From positions 62,001-126,000 of the forward strand of contig JAGKQI010000099.1 of the NCBI GenBank assembly GCA_018806915.1: a stretch of DNA of 64,000 bases, read 5' to 3'. Numbering within the stretch: the first letter of the stretch is position 1; each line of letters opens with the position of its first letter. The notes beneath the pieces are model-generated. The model was not told where the DNA came from. It did not search any database and saw only the letters and a program-made list of their open reading frames with translations. Position numbers and translations under genes: made by a program. Positions 10,165-20,530 of the stretch are shown here, in pieces. This DNA is from Phytophthora colocasiae (Eukaryota; Oomycota; Peronosporomycetes; Peronosporales; Peronosporaceae).

Positions 10165-11732
10165 CGTGCATTCTGCGCTGGAGTTGTCTGGTGCGGTATT
10201 TGGTCACTTCATCTAGCAATGAGTTCATCTCCTCGAAGTAGCGCAGGAGCTTGTTGCACCAAAGTGAGTGTGAGTTCAAAGATATTCGTCAACGTTTTGT
10301 CCAATCAAGGGGCAATTGTTTCGTAAGTTGTCCGACTTACGTTTTCTCCCCAATCATTGCGAGTATACAAACATCAAGTGCTAGGGATTTAAGAATTCGC
10401 GAAAAAGTAAGTCCATCTACCTACGTTTCGACCAAAACCTCAATATATAACTTACGAAAGCACGAGAATGGTACTGGGCTGCGAATAAACTGAGTGAGAA
10501 GGCGGATTGGTGGTGGTTTAGTGTCGTAGCTGCGGCAGTGTCGGACACAGCAAACTGCGTCATCGCATCAATATTGATGTCGTATAAGTTACGAACACGC
10601 GATCAGATGAGATTCTTCAAGCGGATAGATGTGTGTGAGTCATTGCATACGGTGATAACAAGTGTGATCGTTCGGAAGCGCCACCCTTCGTATATGAAGC
10701 GAACAGAGGACCGAATCATACCTGTCTTGTTGCTTGCCGTCGTCCAGCAGTCATGATGGAGATTCAGGAACAATGGGTGTACAACCAAGAACCTGGGGAC
10801 TGACCCAGTAGCAACTGAATGTATTCGTCGTACAGTGGCTCATTTATGACGGTAAGCTTGAATATTTCTACTGCTACTGGTTTAGAGACTAATTCATATT
10901 GAATGCTGTGATATGTCTACCTTTTAACCCAGTTGTCACTCCTGGGTTCAAGTTGATGCTTCAGAAAGTCACTAAAATCATAGGTTCTCGTTGTAGGAAC
11001 GTACCGTGGTCACTTGGACGATGCCTTCCCTGATTTTCAAAACGGAGTGAAGAAGCTTTGCCGGAAGAGTATGCAGCTTCTAACGGCTATGTTGTTTTAA
11101 ATATGACCCACGCCACTAGCGCCATTCGAATCGCGAATCTTGGTGCAAACAGTGTCGATTGTAGAGTCAAGTTGACGCTTTGTTCGCTGAGCTTTCTGGT
11201 TATATTGTAGATATTTGTTAGTACTAATGAATGATCAATTCACCGAACTGAGATATTGAGTGGATCGTAGCCCTCATGCTCATTAGAACACAGGTGCAGA
11301 AGAGCTTAAAAGAAGTAAAGAAGCTTCTTCTCTTTCTTCATCTTCGGGTTGTTGTTGTGACAGGTTAGGCGATAGGGGTGTCATTAGATGGATAGTTAAG
11401 TGATACTAATATGCTCAGCGTTGTTCTCCTTTTTGATTGAATTGTTTTTTATACTCACAGCTATAGCAGGTGTCATGTTGGGTTTTGAAAAGCAATTACA
11501 AGCATAAAAAGTGAAGCAACAATATCTTAAGCAGCAAAAGGAAAGGAAGGAAACTGCAGTTTAATAACTGGTTGCTACTACTTAGTTTGTCTATTGAATT
11601 CTGAAGGTTTGATTGTATTTTGTGAAATGTTTGCTTGGTGGTACATTGACCAGTGAACCACCAGGAGGCCGTTAAGCAGCAAGAGATGGGATAATATTCA
11701 CTTTCGGGAGAATAGCAAATGTGAAACGCAGC
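10165..11732. other. Non-coding, no feature recognised
   Basis: AT-richer sequence with only short random frames. No terminal repeats, RNA gene or tandem array identified. Confidence 0.5.
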
Positions 11733-13664
11733 CTAGCGAGGATGCCAGTAACCATCGTTGCCTATGTCCATACGCCATTTTGTAGTGTCTGGATTTGGTT
11801 GCAACTGCTTCAACACACGTTTTTGGAAAGCAGGTGACAACGGTAGGCAGCGCAGTAGATGTGCGGATCTGACACGAGATGTTCCAACGTAGAGGTGATC
11901 AAGCAGCCATTTGGGCGATCCGGGTGTACCCTCCAGATAAAGTAAAACCCTTTTTAGTGTAGCCCCCTGGGCTTTCCATACCGTCATTACTAGCGCGAGC
12001 TCAACTGCAAGTTGAGAGTATCTGATCTTCATTGGGTTTGGCATGAGCGTCCGCGCTAACGTAACGGTATACTTGCTTTTGTCATTTACAAATAGGCCGA
12101 TTGGAATAATAATACTGTCTTTTTCCGTTCTTCGTCCGGCAGTATCTGTTTTCCAAATTGTTTCCAAGTTGTTTTCGGGAGGCCAGGTTGTTGCTGGCAC
12201 AACACCACCAGTTTGAGTGATGAGTTGGACATTTATAAAGTCAGGTGCTTTCTGAAGATCAATGACAGCTCCACTTGGTAGTCGTGCACATTGTAGCATC
12301 TGCAGGATTTGTTCGGAGTCGCTGACGTCATTCCACGCAAGCGACACAAGCTTGCACATTGTCCCACTTGCAACACCCCATTCAACGTTTCCGTTACCAT
12401 TATCAAGGACTTGAGTACATCCTCCTTTCACAAAATAACCGAACAAAGCTGGGTAGTCGGCTGCGTTGTATAGCAACTCCAACAGTTCTTGTGGGACTCC
12501 TGCGACTGGTTTACGCCACCGTAATACCACAGAGTTTGCGCGGAGAGCAAGTAATCGAGCAGTACATGCTGTTAAAGCAGCTTTATCCACATTGCTTGTA
12601 ACCAGAATTGTTGATTCATCCATCCAGGCTGGATCCAGCTCAATTTCTTGTCGTGTTAGCTCGTGTGTCACCGCGTCAACTACCTCATCACTGAGCAATT
12701 GAAATTTCGTCTCTCCATGGCTACCTGGATATGTTGCGGGCAGTTTTCGGAACGTGTCCAGATTTTTCTGCTGCACTGGGCAGTTGTGGGCCCTTTGTTG
12801 AGACTTTAGAGTAAACACTCGAAATCGCCTGAAAAGGTCTCGGGCTTATTTGATAACGTTGTTTGCGTTCAGCTTGTACATAGATTTACATAGAGGCGTC
12901 CCCATGAGCGCTTCCAGTTGCAAAAAATCTCCAGACTGTTCACAATTAATAAAAATGAGGGTCATACATTGTGAATGAAGTGATCAATATACCAGACGTA
13001 CCCATAGCAGAGATTTGCCACCAAATGGCAAATCGTGATTGTAGACCATGCGTAAGCGCTGGTCTACAGTCACTGTAAATTCGCTACCAAGCATAGAAAC
13101 TTCGTCTGTCACGATGATACCAACCGAGTTGTCGAAAAGAAGACGTAGTTCTGCTAATTTTTTAGGAGAAACATGATCTCCCTCTCGACCAACTTTGAAA
13201 GCAGGATGACACGTCATCCCGCCTGGAAACTGGCTTGCAGCAGCCCCTGTCGGGCATGTTATTACAATATTTAACCCGCGTTTCAGTAACTCGTCTCGTA
13301 GTTTGTGTATGACGAACGATTTGCCTGTTCCGGCTCCACCATGCATAAGTGTAAGTGTCTGAACAGGATTGGGCTTGTCGAGGTTTGACAGGATCCAATC
13401 GATTATTGCTTGCTGTTCAGGAAATACAGTGTCTTCATTTCGCGATTGGTGCAGCGATGATGCAATAGGATCATTAGGGCCTCTGGTATTACTACCGAAT
13501 TTTGAGGATCGCCATACCCCCCCCCCCCCCTCAATTTTCCAAAAGGGGTATGGCGTTCACCCACATCCAAATTTAGACTTGGTTTTGCTGATTGGTTAAA
13601 AATAGTTCTGGCCCACTGTGCAAGCGCTGTTCATTTTGGAAAGAGCTAGCATGCCAAGACGGTG

Positions 13665-13937
13665 ATGGCCAGCGTTCCGCCAGACGCCAATGTGCCTGTC
13701 CCGAAAAGAGAAGACATTCTTCAATGGCTGGTAAATGCGTGGCAAGGAGTCACAGAGCAGAGTATCAGAAACACTTTTGCGAGCATTGGATTTGGCATCG
13801 CTCCGCCCCCTGACTCTGAAACAATTAACGAAAGCGATGGCGAAGACGAGATAGAAGACGCAAGCGAAGGTGAAGGTGGGCTATCTAGCGACGAAGCCGA
13901 GGATATTAGCGACATACTGTATACCAGTAGTCTCTAA
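13665..13937 (+). pseudogene. DDE (pogo-like) transposase C-terminal fragment
   Basis: Frame starting MASVPPDANV with the segment REDILQWLVNAWQGV then IRNTFASIGFG and an acidic tail ending LYTSSL. This matches the C-terminal helix region of the transposase fragment at 22175-22560 (VVSWVSSAWRQVP, then KCGF). The catalytic core is absent and a TAG lies just upstream in frame, so the protein is a remnant within the 991-bp element. Confidence 0.65.
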
Positions 13938-14307
13938 ACTGTTCCTTAATGTCACTGAGCATTAAGCATCTAACCATTCCGCCGTATCGATCAGAGCGAC
14001 GGCGCTTTTGTCCGTTCTCAGAGTGACGCAGATCCTCTACGACAGTGGCGAATTGGTTTTTGTTGTGATCGCGTTGGCGAAGTAGCCTTCTTGGCAGGAA
14101 GCCTACGAGACATTGCTGAGTTGCATCCCGCACTATGAAAGCCTTAATGCAGTAGTCCAACTCGCCATCACCTTGGTCCTCTACTTGAACGTGAAACACC
14201 AACAAATCCCCGACTTGAATGTGCTTGCCACACACTTCATGAGCAGCACAGCTACGACCTCCACATCCAATATGGCACCCGACCACGTCGACCCCCGGCG
14301 GCACCAT
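13906..14307 (-). CDS. Transposon-borne Cys-rich protein of unknown function, 133 aa
   Basis: ATG-initiated frame (MVPPGVDVVG) inside the 991-bp element, convergent with the transposase fragment and overlapping its stop by about 30 bp. It carries a Cys/His cluster (CHIGCGGRSCAAHEVCG) that could bind metal, followed by a beta-rich segment (VGDLLVFHVQVED) and a basic C-terminus (KRRRSDR). I recall similar repeated proteins in oomycete genomes but cannot assign a function. An accessory transposition protein is possible. The frame has no internal stop, unlike its transposase neighbour. Confidence 0.55.
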   Translation of the reverse strand: MVPPGVDVVGCHIGCGGRSCAAHEVCGKHIQVGDLLVFHVQVEDQGDGELDYCIKAFIVRDATQQCLVGFLPRRLLRQRDHNKNQFATVVEDLRHSENGQKRRRSDRYGGMVRCLMLSDIKEQFRDYWYTVCR

Positions 14308-15748
14308 GCTGGTTTGTCCGCTCGCGGATCTAATGGGTGTATTCCCATTGGTAGAAAAATTGTAAGGGGTATGGCGTACCTCCGCATGCCTTGTTTTTTG
14401 CTCATCATTTTATATGGCAAAACCGACCGGGGGGTATGGCGTTCACCCGCATTTTGGGGGGTATGGCGATCCTCAAAATTCGGTAGTCTGTCCATTAGAT
14501 AAATCAGATGCGTGGTTGCACGGCACCATCTCGTGGATTCGTCGTGCAACAACTTGGAGGTTTAGTTCGGGACGAATGAGCACATCGTCATACGTACGCT
14601 GATGCTGATATACGTTCGACAACAGATGAGATACACGAACGGCATGCTGTACATCTGCATGTGTTTGTTCACTGTCATCTTGAACTCCCATCAGCGAGCA
14701 AAACATTGACTGTATAGCTCGTACACTTTCGCGATGAGCCGGATTTCCTAAAGCCGCAGCTCGAGTAAGCCAATATAAATCATCATCTCCGTCCGTCAAT
14801 ACTCCATTTGCTTCAGGGTCACCCGCGCTGTCACGGGTTTTCTGATCCGTAATGGAACCGGTCGATGGATTATCTTTCCATCGTGTGGCATTTCTAGCTC
14901 TCCACTCCAAACACGTTTTTTCGTTGTCGCTACATCGTACATGCTTTTGAATGAAATTGTGGACTTGCCGATATCGTTGCCTGCTGATAAAAGAGGCTGA
15001 AGAGCTATCCCAAGCTGTACACAATTGTGCTAACCCTGACGCACTCACGTCAAATTCTGGTCGATCGTGCGTGTTCCAAGGTACAGAAACGGAGATAACA
15101 TACTTTGCCATCGCGTCCATCTTCTTTGAACTTGGCGCTTTACGAGAGCATGACACGGGTGGAGAACCTCCGAAAGCTGGGGTGAACATTTTCGTACGGA
15201 TAACGGCTTCGTAGTGATGAAAGAGAGGGTGGCGCGTGTCCAAGTCGAAGCTGTGCCTAGATTTGCGCCCTCGATTGCTTTTTGTTCCAATTTTATTTTG
15301 GCGCGGTACAATATCCACGATGCAGGCAAACTCTGAAGGCGAATAATCCACGAAATGAATGCCACGGTATTTGTATAATTCCAGCTGACTGACAAATATT
15401 GCCTTGCCTTCGATTTTGAAAGTCCGTGCGCCGCCAGCAGCATGTTTCTCAGTACAAGAGCGTCTGAGGACTGACAAATCTTCTGAGTGAGCAAAATTCG
15501 CTAGTTCCTCGATAGCAGCATCTATCGCTGAGGAACTGTCTGCACTATCTTCTTCGAGAAATGCTGCTACATCGTCGTCATCCATGTAGTCCGTTGACGA
15601 ACACATACTACCTTCGTCAATTACGTTTTCCTCTGAGGATGTGTCCAGATATTTTTCCAGCTCATTTACAAATCCATGCGGAAACACAAGCGTGAACGAT
15701 TCAGACGATACATGAGGAAGCGTGCAAATAGAATAGACTTAATTTAAG

Positions 15749-15770
15749 TATACTTATTTAAATAAGTATA
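15749..15770. repeat. 22-bp perfect AT palindrome
   Basis: The sequence starting TATACTTATTT and ending AAATAAGTATA is its own reverse complement. It lies about 10 bp outside the last in-frame codon of the truncated Helitron frame, at the boundary with a hairpin-rich non-coding tract. Confidence 0.9.
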
Positions 15771-15888
15771 ATTAAATCAAATATAACTAAATTAACTGCA
15801 AAATACCGTAAAACGAGAACTGTTATTGAATTTGGCACTAGGCCAATTATGGACCTCCTAAAACTGTTTAATATATTTCTAAAGGAAC

Positions 15889-16380
15889 TGCCAACGTGTG
15901 GCTGGCAGAAACTCTTCTCCGTGATTGGTAGAAATCCCTTGCTTTCTACCAATAACATGCACAAATGCACACGAACCACCCAATAATGTGGTTCGCCCAT
16001 GTAGCCATTGGTGTGTACAGCACACCAAGGTTTGAGATCCCTTTCCAACCTCTAACAGTTATCGCAACTGTTAGAGTTACAAGTGGTGTAGCCACTTGTA
16101 CGTGTAACCCCGTTACAGATTCGGTCGGTTATCACGTGGGAAGGAGACCTACTGCGCCTTTGGCTAGTGCTAGCCGTCGCATCAGTGCTGCTGGGCGGGC
16201 TAAGAGCCATGGAGGCCACATCGGCTAACAAGTACCTATAATATAACAATTTTAATCTACCTAATCTTTAGTTGGCCTCTCCAAGTCTTTGGGGGCCAAG
16301 TGAACTGCCGATGACTAGGAGTTTGTATATTCCAAGCCTTCCTCCGTGTGAAGTGCTGTGTAACCCCCGTCACAGCGAGC
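15889..16380. other. Dense array of short hairpins
   Basis: At least six separate inverted repeats in about 500 bp. They are ATTGGTAGAAA/TTTCTACCAAT (15924-15953), CGAACCAC/GTGGTTCG (about 15973-15996), TTGGTGTG/CACACCAA (about 16008-16028), CTCTAACAGTT/AACTGTTAGAG (about 16050-16076), TACAAGTGG/CCACTTGTA (about 16078-16100) and GGCTAG/CTAGCC (about 16162-16175). Loops are 2-8 nt. No long frame. Could be a structured non-coding RNA, a foldback-type element or a recombination-prone end. Confidence 0.6.
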
Positions 16381-17015
16381 GTGAAGGGAAGATTGTTTTC
16401 TATCAAGAGTCGGAATTGTGTGTAAACATTGTGTGGCGCATTTTTACTAGGGGCGGGTAGGACAATTCGCGGGACACAAGTCGGTTATCGGCGGTGGAAC
16501 TCGTGCAAACTCGGTGGCTGACGGTTGCGGGACACTCCCTGGTAAAAACTACAAATCGAATTACCAAAAACGCTGTTGCAACCCAAATAGTGGCCTACTC
16601 TCGGAAATGCTGACGGGCCTAGCTGGAGTTCTTCGCTGGTGGTTGGAATCTGGTTGCATGGCTCTCTTGTGTTCCGGAAGTTTGCGCGCACTGGATCCCG
16701 CTTTCTCCCCATATTGAAATGCTGAGCATTGTACACAATATAACTGAATAGAGTGGTGTGCCTTGTAATATGATTGTTTTTGGCATTACAGAAACAAATC
16801 GCACTTAATTGGAAAAAAAACTTTTTATAAATAAAGCTTGCAAGACCACCTGTGCAGCGGGGCTGCGTAGGTGTGCACCGCACAGAGGAAGTTTAGTTGA
16901 CTCGTAGTCCTGCTTGCAAGGCACTAGCCTTCGGTTCTATACCAGAACCAAGTAGTCCACTAAATACGGGACTCACACAATCAGTGTCCCTATAATAAGG
17001 CACTAACACTACCGT
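16381..17015. other. Non-coding, further weak hairpins
   Basis: No supported gene. Contains GGTTCT/AGAACC and GCAGC/GCTGC stems and a repeated GCTTGCAAG word (about 16838 and 16911), continuing the style of the preceding tract. Confidence 0.4.
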
Positions 17016-17019
17016 AATA

Positions 17020-17750
17020 CTCAACTTCTATCCGACACAATCTTATATCCGACAAATCATTTTGACCAGTAATATCGTGCAAATTCCGTGACTACGTTTT
17101 ATAGGGTGACTACCTAATCTTCTGCCTGGGTGACGGCAATTTGTAGGCCATTCGTTTCAACAACTGGCTGCTGCTAGCTCATCGACAACCCATTGCATTT
17201 TTCGCCAGCAATGGCACGCGGCAAGCGGCCCAAGATTAACCCCTACTGGTGGTGTTAAAGTGAACCAATTCAAGCGCACCAACGTCACCTATGAATTTCG
17301 CCACAGAGTACTAGAATATTTTGCTACACACACTGTAGAGCAAGTTCTTCTCTGAGCTTAACCCAAGGCCCGCGAAACCGCTAGGAAAAACGTCTACTAC
17401 TGGCGGAAGCATCGCACTAAAGTCGCCATCGCTAACAGCACAACCAAGACTAAAAAGATGATGAAGTTAAGACCTAAAGGTACCGCTCACGAGATTCTGA
17501 ATTACAGCTCAAGTGCGTGAACGAATATCGTGAATTTGGGGCTCCTGTGTTTGCTCTTATGCTGCATTTCAAGGCGCTCGACATTGCTGAGCAGGTTGGA
17601 CTCAGTAGGAAGAAGTTTGCTGGTGCTATTTGTTTTGGTTAATTCGGTGGTTTGGTTCATGCAAAACAACGAACACCTGGCTTCACAATCGCATGATGAG
17701 CGTATTCGTTTAGGCAGGGAGGAATGTGACTGTCGGATAGAAGTATTGAC
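17020..17750. mobile_element. Decayed pogo/Tc1-like element with 14-bp TIR
   Basis: ACTTCTATCCGACA near 17025-17038 is matched inverted at about 17731-17743. Between them a broken forward reading frame includes a basic start (MARGKRPKINPY), an HTH-like stretch (YEFRHRVLEYFATHTVEQV) and ARKNVYYWRKHR. These are reminiscent of the DNA-binding N-terminus of pogo-like transposases. Several stops and frame changes show it is dead. Exact ends and TA duplication are uncertain. Confidence 0.5.
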
Positions 17751-18083
17751 TTTATTGCCCTAATCCTAAATGTTTTAGTATCTAGCGTACTAAATCCTAA
17801 TCAAAATGCAACGTGAGGCTCTGAGGCCATCTACGTATCTACTCGTGTGTGCCACACCATTATGTACCCACATAAATGTATCCATGAGTGTCACACACCA
17901 TTATGTACCCACATCAATGTATCCACGTGTGTCACACACCAACGAGAAACATTCGTGTAACATCCTCGTTACAACCGAGAGCGAAACCGTCGTCAACGGC
18001 GTGGCGTCTCATCATTAGTTGAAAATCAATGTCACACACCTTCGTGTCCGCTAAAGTACGCCAAAATTCTCTTTCCCTTCTTC
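17745..18083. other. Intergenic region before the CRN gene
   Basis: No gene. Holds a short tandem repeat (17856-17945) and a third partial copy of its TGTCACACACC word near 18030. Confidence 0.5.
17856..17945. repeat. 41-bp tandem repeat, about 2.2 copies
   Basis: ACCATTATGTACCCACAT recurs at a 41-bp offset, with TGTATCCA and TGTCACACACC words repeated in step. Lies about 170 bp upstream of the CRN start codon. Confidence 0.8.
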
Positions 18084-18097
18084 CTCATTCCAGAATC
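18084..18097 (+). promoter_or_regulatory. Initiator-like motif upstream of CRN
   Basis: CTCATTCCAGAATC resembles the oomycete initiator (TCATTYYNCAWTTT style) and lies about 18-30 bp before the ATG at 18115, a usual distance for short oomycete leaders. Match is partial. Confidence 0.35.
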
Positions 18098-18114
18098 TGC
18101 GGGCTTGAGGAAAG

Positions 18115-20451
18115 ATGGTGAAACTTTTCTGTGCGATCGTTGGTGCGGCGGGCAGCGCGTTCTCGGTGAGGGTAAATGAGAGCGACACGGTGGACGACTT
18201 GAAGAAGGCGATTGTGGTCGAACAGAAGTATGACTTCGCAGCGAGCACGCTGCAGCTCTTCCTGGCGAAGAAGGGCAAAGCGTGGCTGAATGTGGCTGAA
18301 GCGGCATCTGTGGTGCTTGATGAATATCGACACCCGCAAGGCTTCGAGTGGATGGATCCCACACTGTGGATCAATAATGACAACTACTTTGGAGAGAATT
18401 TTCAACCAGATCAGGGCCAAGTTCACGTGCTGGTGGTGGTTCCTCTGAGTAAGTCAGAGCGGCAACGGGTAGAACTATTGAGTTCTCTATCGTGGAGCGA
18501 CACAAAAAGACTTTGTTCGAGTCGTGGATCCACGTGGAAATATCAAGGGAAACCCGAGCTTGTAGAGACTCTTGTGGAGCCGTTGGTCGGTCATTACAAC
18601 GCCTGGAAAAGGGGGGACACAGACAAGCAGAACCACGCGCTTCATTTGGTGATGAGCGGACCTGGGACAGGCAAATCGCGCATGCTAGACGAAATGAAAA
18701 CATTGCTGTATGAAGCTGCCGTACGATCCAAGGATCAAACGCTCATCGACAGAATGGAGAAGCCGTATGTCTTTCGTGTGACGTTCGAGAACGGTACTCA
18801 AGCAACTGGTTCATTATTTAATCCAGCTGTCCCAGAATTGGACATCAGCTACCGAATGCTTTATCAGCTCTGGGCAGGGGACACGGCATTTGGAAGTTTT
18901 TCTGATCATTTGCAAACATTTGAGCAGCGTCTCAGAATTGAAGATGTGATTGGCATTCTGGCCAAACTGGAGAAGAAGGACGTGAAGGATATGACTGTGA
19001 TTTTGTGTGTGGATGCGTTTCAGCACCTGATCAACGACGGCTCCAAAAACTGCCCTTTTTATAGGGTAATGCGTTCGGTCTGCGGCTTTTTGAATTCATC
19101 GAGAGCATTCACTGTTTGTGTGTGCTCGGCAACAATTGAGAAGCCTGTTAGTCAAGCGCTTGCAGATTCTCCCCAGAATCGATTGTATCTGGTTCCACCT
19201 GCTTTAGATGGTAAGGAAATTTTCAAACAAGAAACACCAACCATGAAACTGTTGGTGGGAGATATGGGTGGTCATGGTCGAGCACTGGAGACATTGGACC
19301 TGGTGTTGCAACGGGAAGGAGCGCATGTGGAGGAATTGGACCCAATCCCCGTTATTAAAAAGGTGATCGACGAGCTAAAGCGTGTATATCCGGGTGTGTT
19401 CGATCGTGGTGTGTTCACTCCTGCCGTCTGCAAAGAACTGGTGTCCGCAATTATATCACAACGTCGATATGATGTGACGGACGTCATTGGTGGTTTGACA
19501 GTGGACAAACTTCGGAGCTTGGGTTTATTCCGACTGACCAGTGAAGGGCGTTTGGAATGCGCCTTCATCTTTCTGGTGGAGTTACTGCGGAAATTACCCG
19601 CTCTGGTGAATGATATATCCAATTTCGACGAGCATTTGACGCGTTCAGTGACAACATGGCAGCAATTTGAGCGTTTCGTGGGGTTTTATCGCATGATCAA
19701 ATCGATTGCTTTCCGCGGCACCCGAATTTCCTTATCCGAGTTTCATGCTGGCGCTCGTTTCGGCAACATCGAAGGGGAAACGATTACCGAGCGGTCTCCA
19801 CGCAAACTCGTGCAAGCTGTATCCCACCATGATACAAACTCTGGCTCCGGAGTCTTGTCGGTCATCACAAGTGAACATGGCGAGGTGAAGATTTCAGATA
19901 TGGATACAGTCATTATCAACGGCACAAGTGCCCAAGCCGGTGACTTGTTCATGGGAATCGAATTGACGACGATGCGTGGCCAGCAACTTCAGTGCACCGA
20001 AGTCATCCAATGCAAGTTTCTACACACTAAGACAAAATTCAAAGAGGAGACCTACGCCGAAGAGCGAGAAAAAGCTGTGGATGACTCGGATGTGTTCTTG
20101 CTCATTACGTCAAGTCCAGTAGCCAAGTTTGATCCTCCTCCAAGATGCGGTATCGTATCCATCGAGGATTTTCCCCAATATTTTGGCCCTTTTGCCTCTC
20201 GCGCGTTTCGAAGCTTATTGGCGCCACCCGATATCAACGTAGCATCATACCAGGTGCTATGCTTGGTAGAAGGCTTGGGTAGAAAGACGGCGGACAAAAT
20301 CGTGCAGGAGAGGGCAAAACGTAAGTTTACAGATGTTGAAGATGCTGTGAACCGATTGTGCGATAACCCAAAATGCGCGACTGCGAACGTTCTTCGCCTG
20401 CTATACTGGCGCTACTCCAATTTCAATGTTGACACATTCATGCAAACGTAA
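18115..20451 (+). CDS. Crinkler (CRN) effector, P-loop NTPase / nuclease-like type
   Basis: Intact 778-aa single-exon gene. The N-terminus is classic CRN: MVKLFCAIVG start, LFLAK at 48-52 and HVLVVVP at 104-110, the header domain linked to delivery into host cells. Downstream is a P-loop ATPase with Walker A GPGTGKS (182-188) and Walker B ending at Asp300 (ILCVD). A further region has Asp610 (AGDLF) and Gln632-Cys-Lys634 (IQCK), which fits the D...QxK pattern of Mrr-like PD-(D/E)xK nucleases. The C-terminus (about 715-770) has a helix-hairpin-helix motif (VEGLGRKTADKI), a DNA-binding fold. CRN proteins usually act in the host nucleus. The nuclease assignment is inference from motif spacing. 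No frame lesion seen. Confidence 0.85.
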   Translation: MVKLFCAIVGAAGSAFSVRVNESDTVDDLKKAIVVEQKYDFAASTLQLFLAKKGKAWLNVAEAASVVLDEYRHPQGFEWMDPTLWINNDNYFGENFQPDQGQVHVLVVVPLSKSERQRVELLSSLSWSDTKRLCSSRGSTWKYQGKPELVETLVEPLVGHYNAWKRGDTDKQNHALHLVMSGPGTGKSRMLDEMKTLLYEAAVRSKDQTLIDRMEKPYVFRVTFENGTQATGSLFNPAVPELDISYRMLYQLWAGDTAFGSFSDHLQTFEQRLRIEDVIGILAKLEKKDVKDMTVILCVDAFQHLINDGSKNCPFYRVMRSVCGFLNSSRAFTVCVCSATIEKPVSQALADSPQNRLYLVPPALDGKEIFKQETPTMKLLVGDMGGHGRALETLDLVLQREGAHVEELDPIPVIKKVIDELKRVYPGVFDRGVFTPAVCKELVSAIISQRRYDVTDVIGGLTVDKLRSLGLFRLTSEGRLECAFIFLVELLRKLPALVNDISNFDEHLTRSVTTWQQFERFVGFYRMIKSIAFRGTRISLSEFHAGARFGNIEGETITERSPRKLVQAVSHHDTNSGSGVLSVITSEHGEVKISDMDTVIINGTSAQAGDLFMGIELTTMRGQQLQCTEVIQCKFLHTKTKFKEETYAEEREKAVDDSDVFLLITSSPVAKFDPPPRCGIVSIEDFPQYFGPFASRAFRSLLAPPDINVASYQVLCLVEGLGRKTADKIVQERAKRKFTDVEDAVNRLCDNPKCATANVLRLLYWRYSNFNVDTFMQT

Positions 20452-20530
20452 CTGCGCTTTCCAGCAATGGAGGAATAAGGTTTCAATTCCACTCATTTTG
20501 ACAGCCTGAAACTCCTCTTCAGTCACAACT

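Larger units (their letters stand above)
13493..14485. mobile_element. TA-flanked TIR element, 991 bp
   Basis: Left end TA-CCGAATTTTGAGGATCG and right end (inverted) the same, giving TIRs of about 29 bp that run into CCATACCCCC, with TA duplicated on both sides. The left TIR is followed by a run of 13-14 C. TA targets and the enclosed DDE-transposase fragment point to a Tc1/mariner-pogo class element. Removing it with one TA rejoins the helicase frame exactly, so the insertion is precise. Confidence 0.9.
11733..15738 (-). pseudogene. Helitron-type PIF1-like helicase region, interrupted
   Basis: Reverse-strand protein typical of the C-terminal half of oomycete Helitron-like replicases. The upstream half (15738-14486) is an acidic and linker region. 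After the inserted element comes a helicase with Walker A (GGAGTGKS), Walker B (IIVTDEVSMLGS), a GDFLQL motif and a PIF1/RecD-like C-terminus (MTVWKAQGATLKR, HLYVGTSRV). A 66-bp GT-AG intron at 12936-13001 joins the SLLW and GDFLQL segments. Lesions seen: the 991-bp insertion at 13493-14485, an in-frame TAA at 12846-12848, and loss of the N-terminal Rep region (a stop lies just upstream, near 15739). Helitrons transpose by rolling-circle replication, but no Helitron terminus (CTRR end) was located. Confidence 0.75.

Noticed and set aside
14113..14552. Forward and reverse frames across the right TIR
   Set aside because: They cross the insertion border and have no coding pattern.
16485..16883. 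132-codon reverse frame
   Set aside because: No domain, no homologous pattern, sits in hairpin-rich non-coding DNA.
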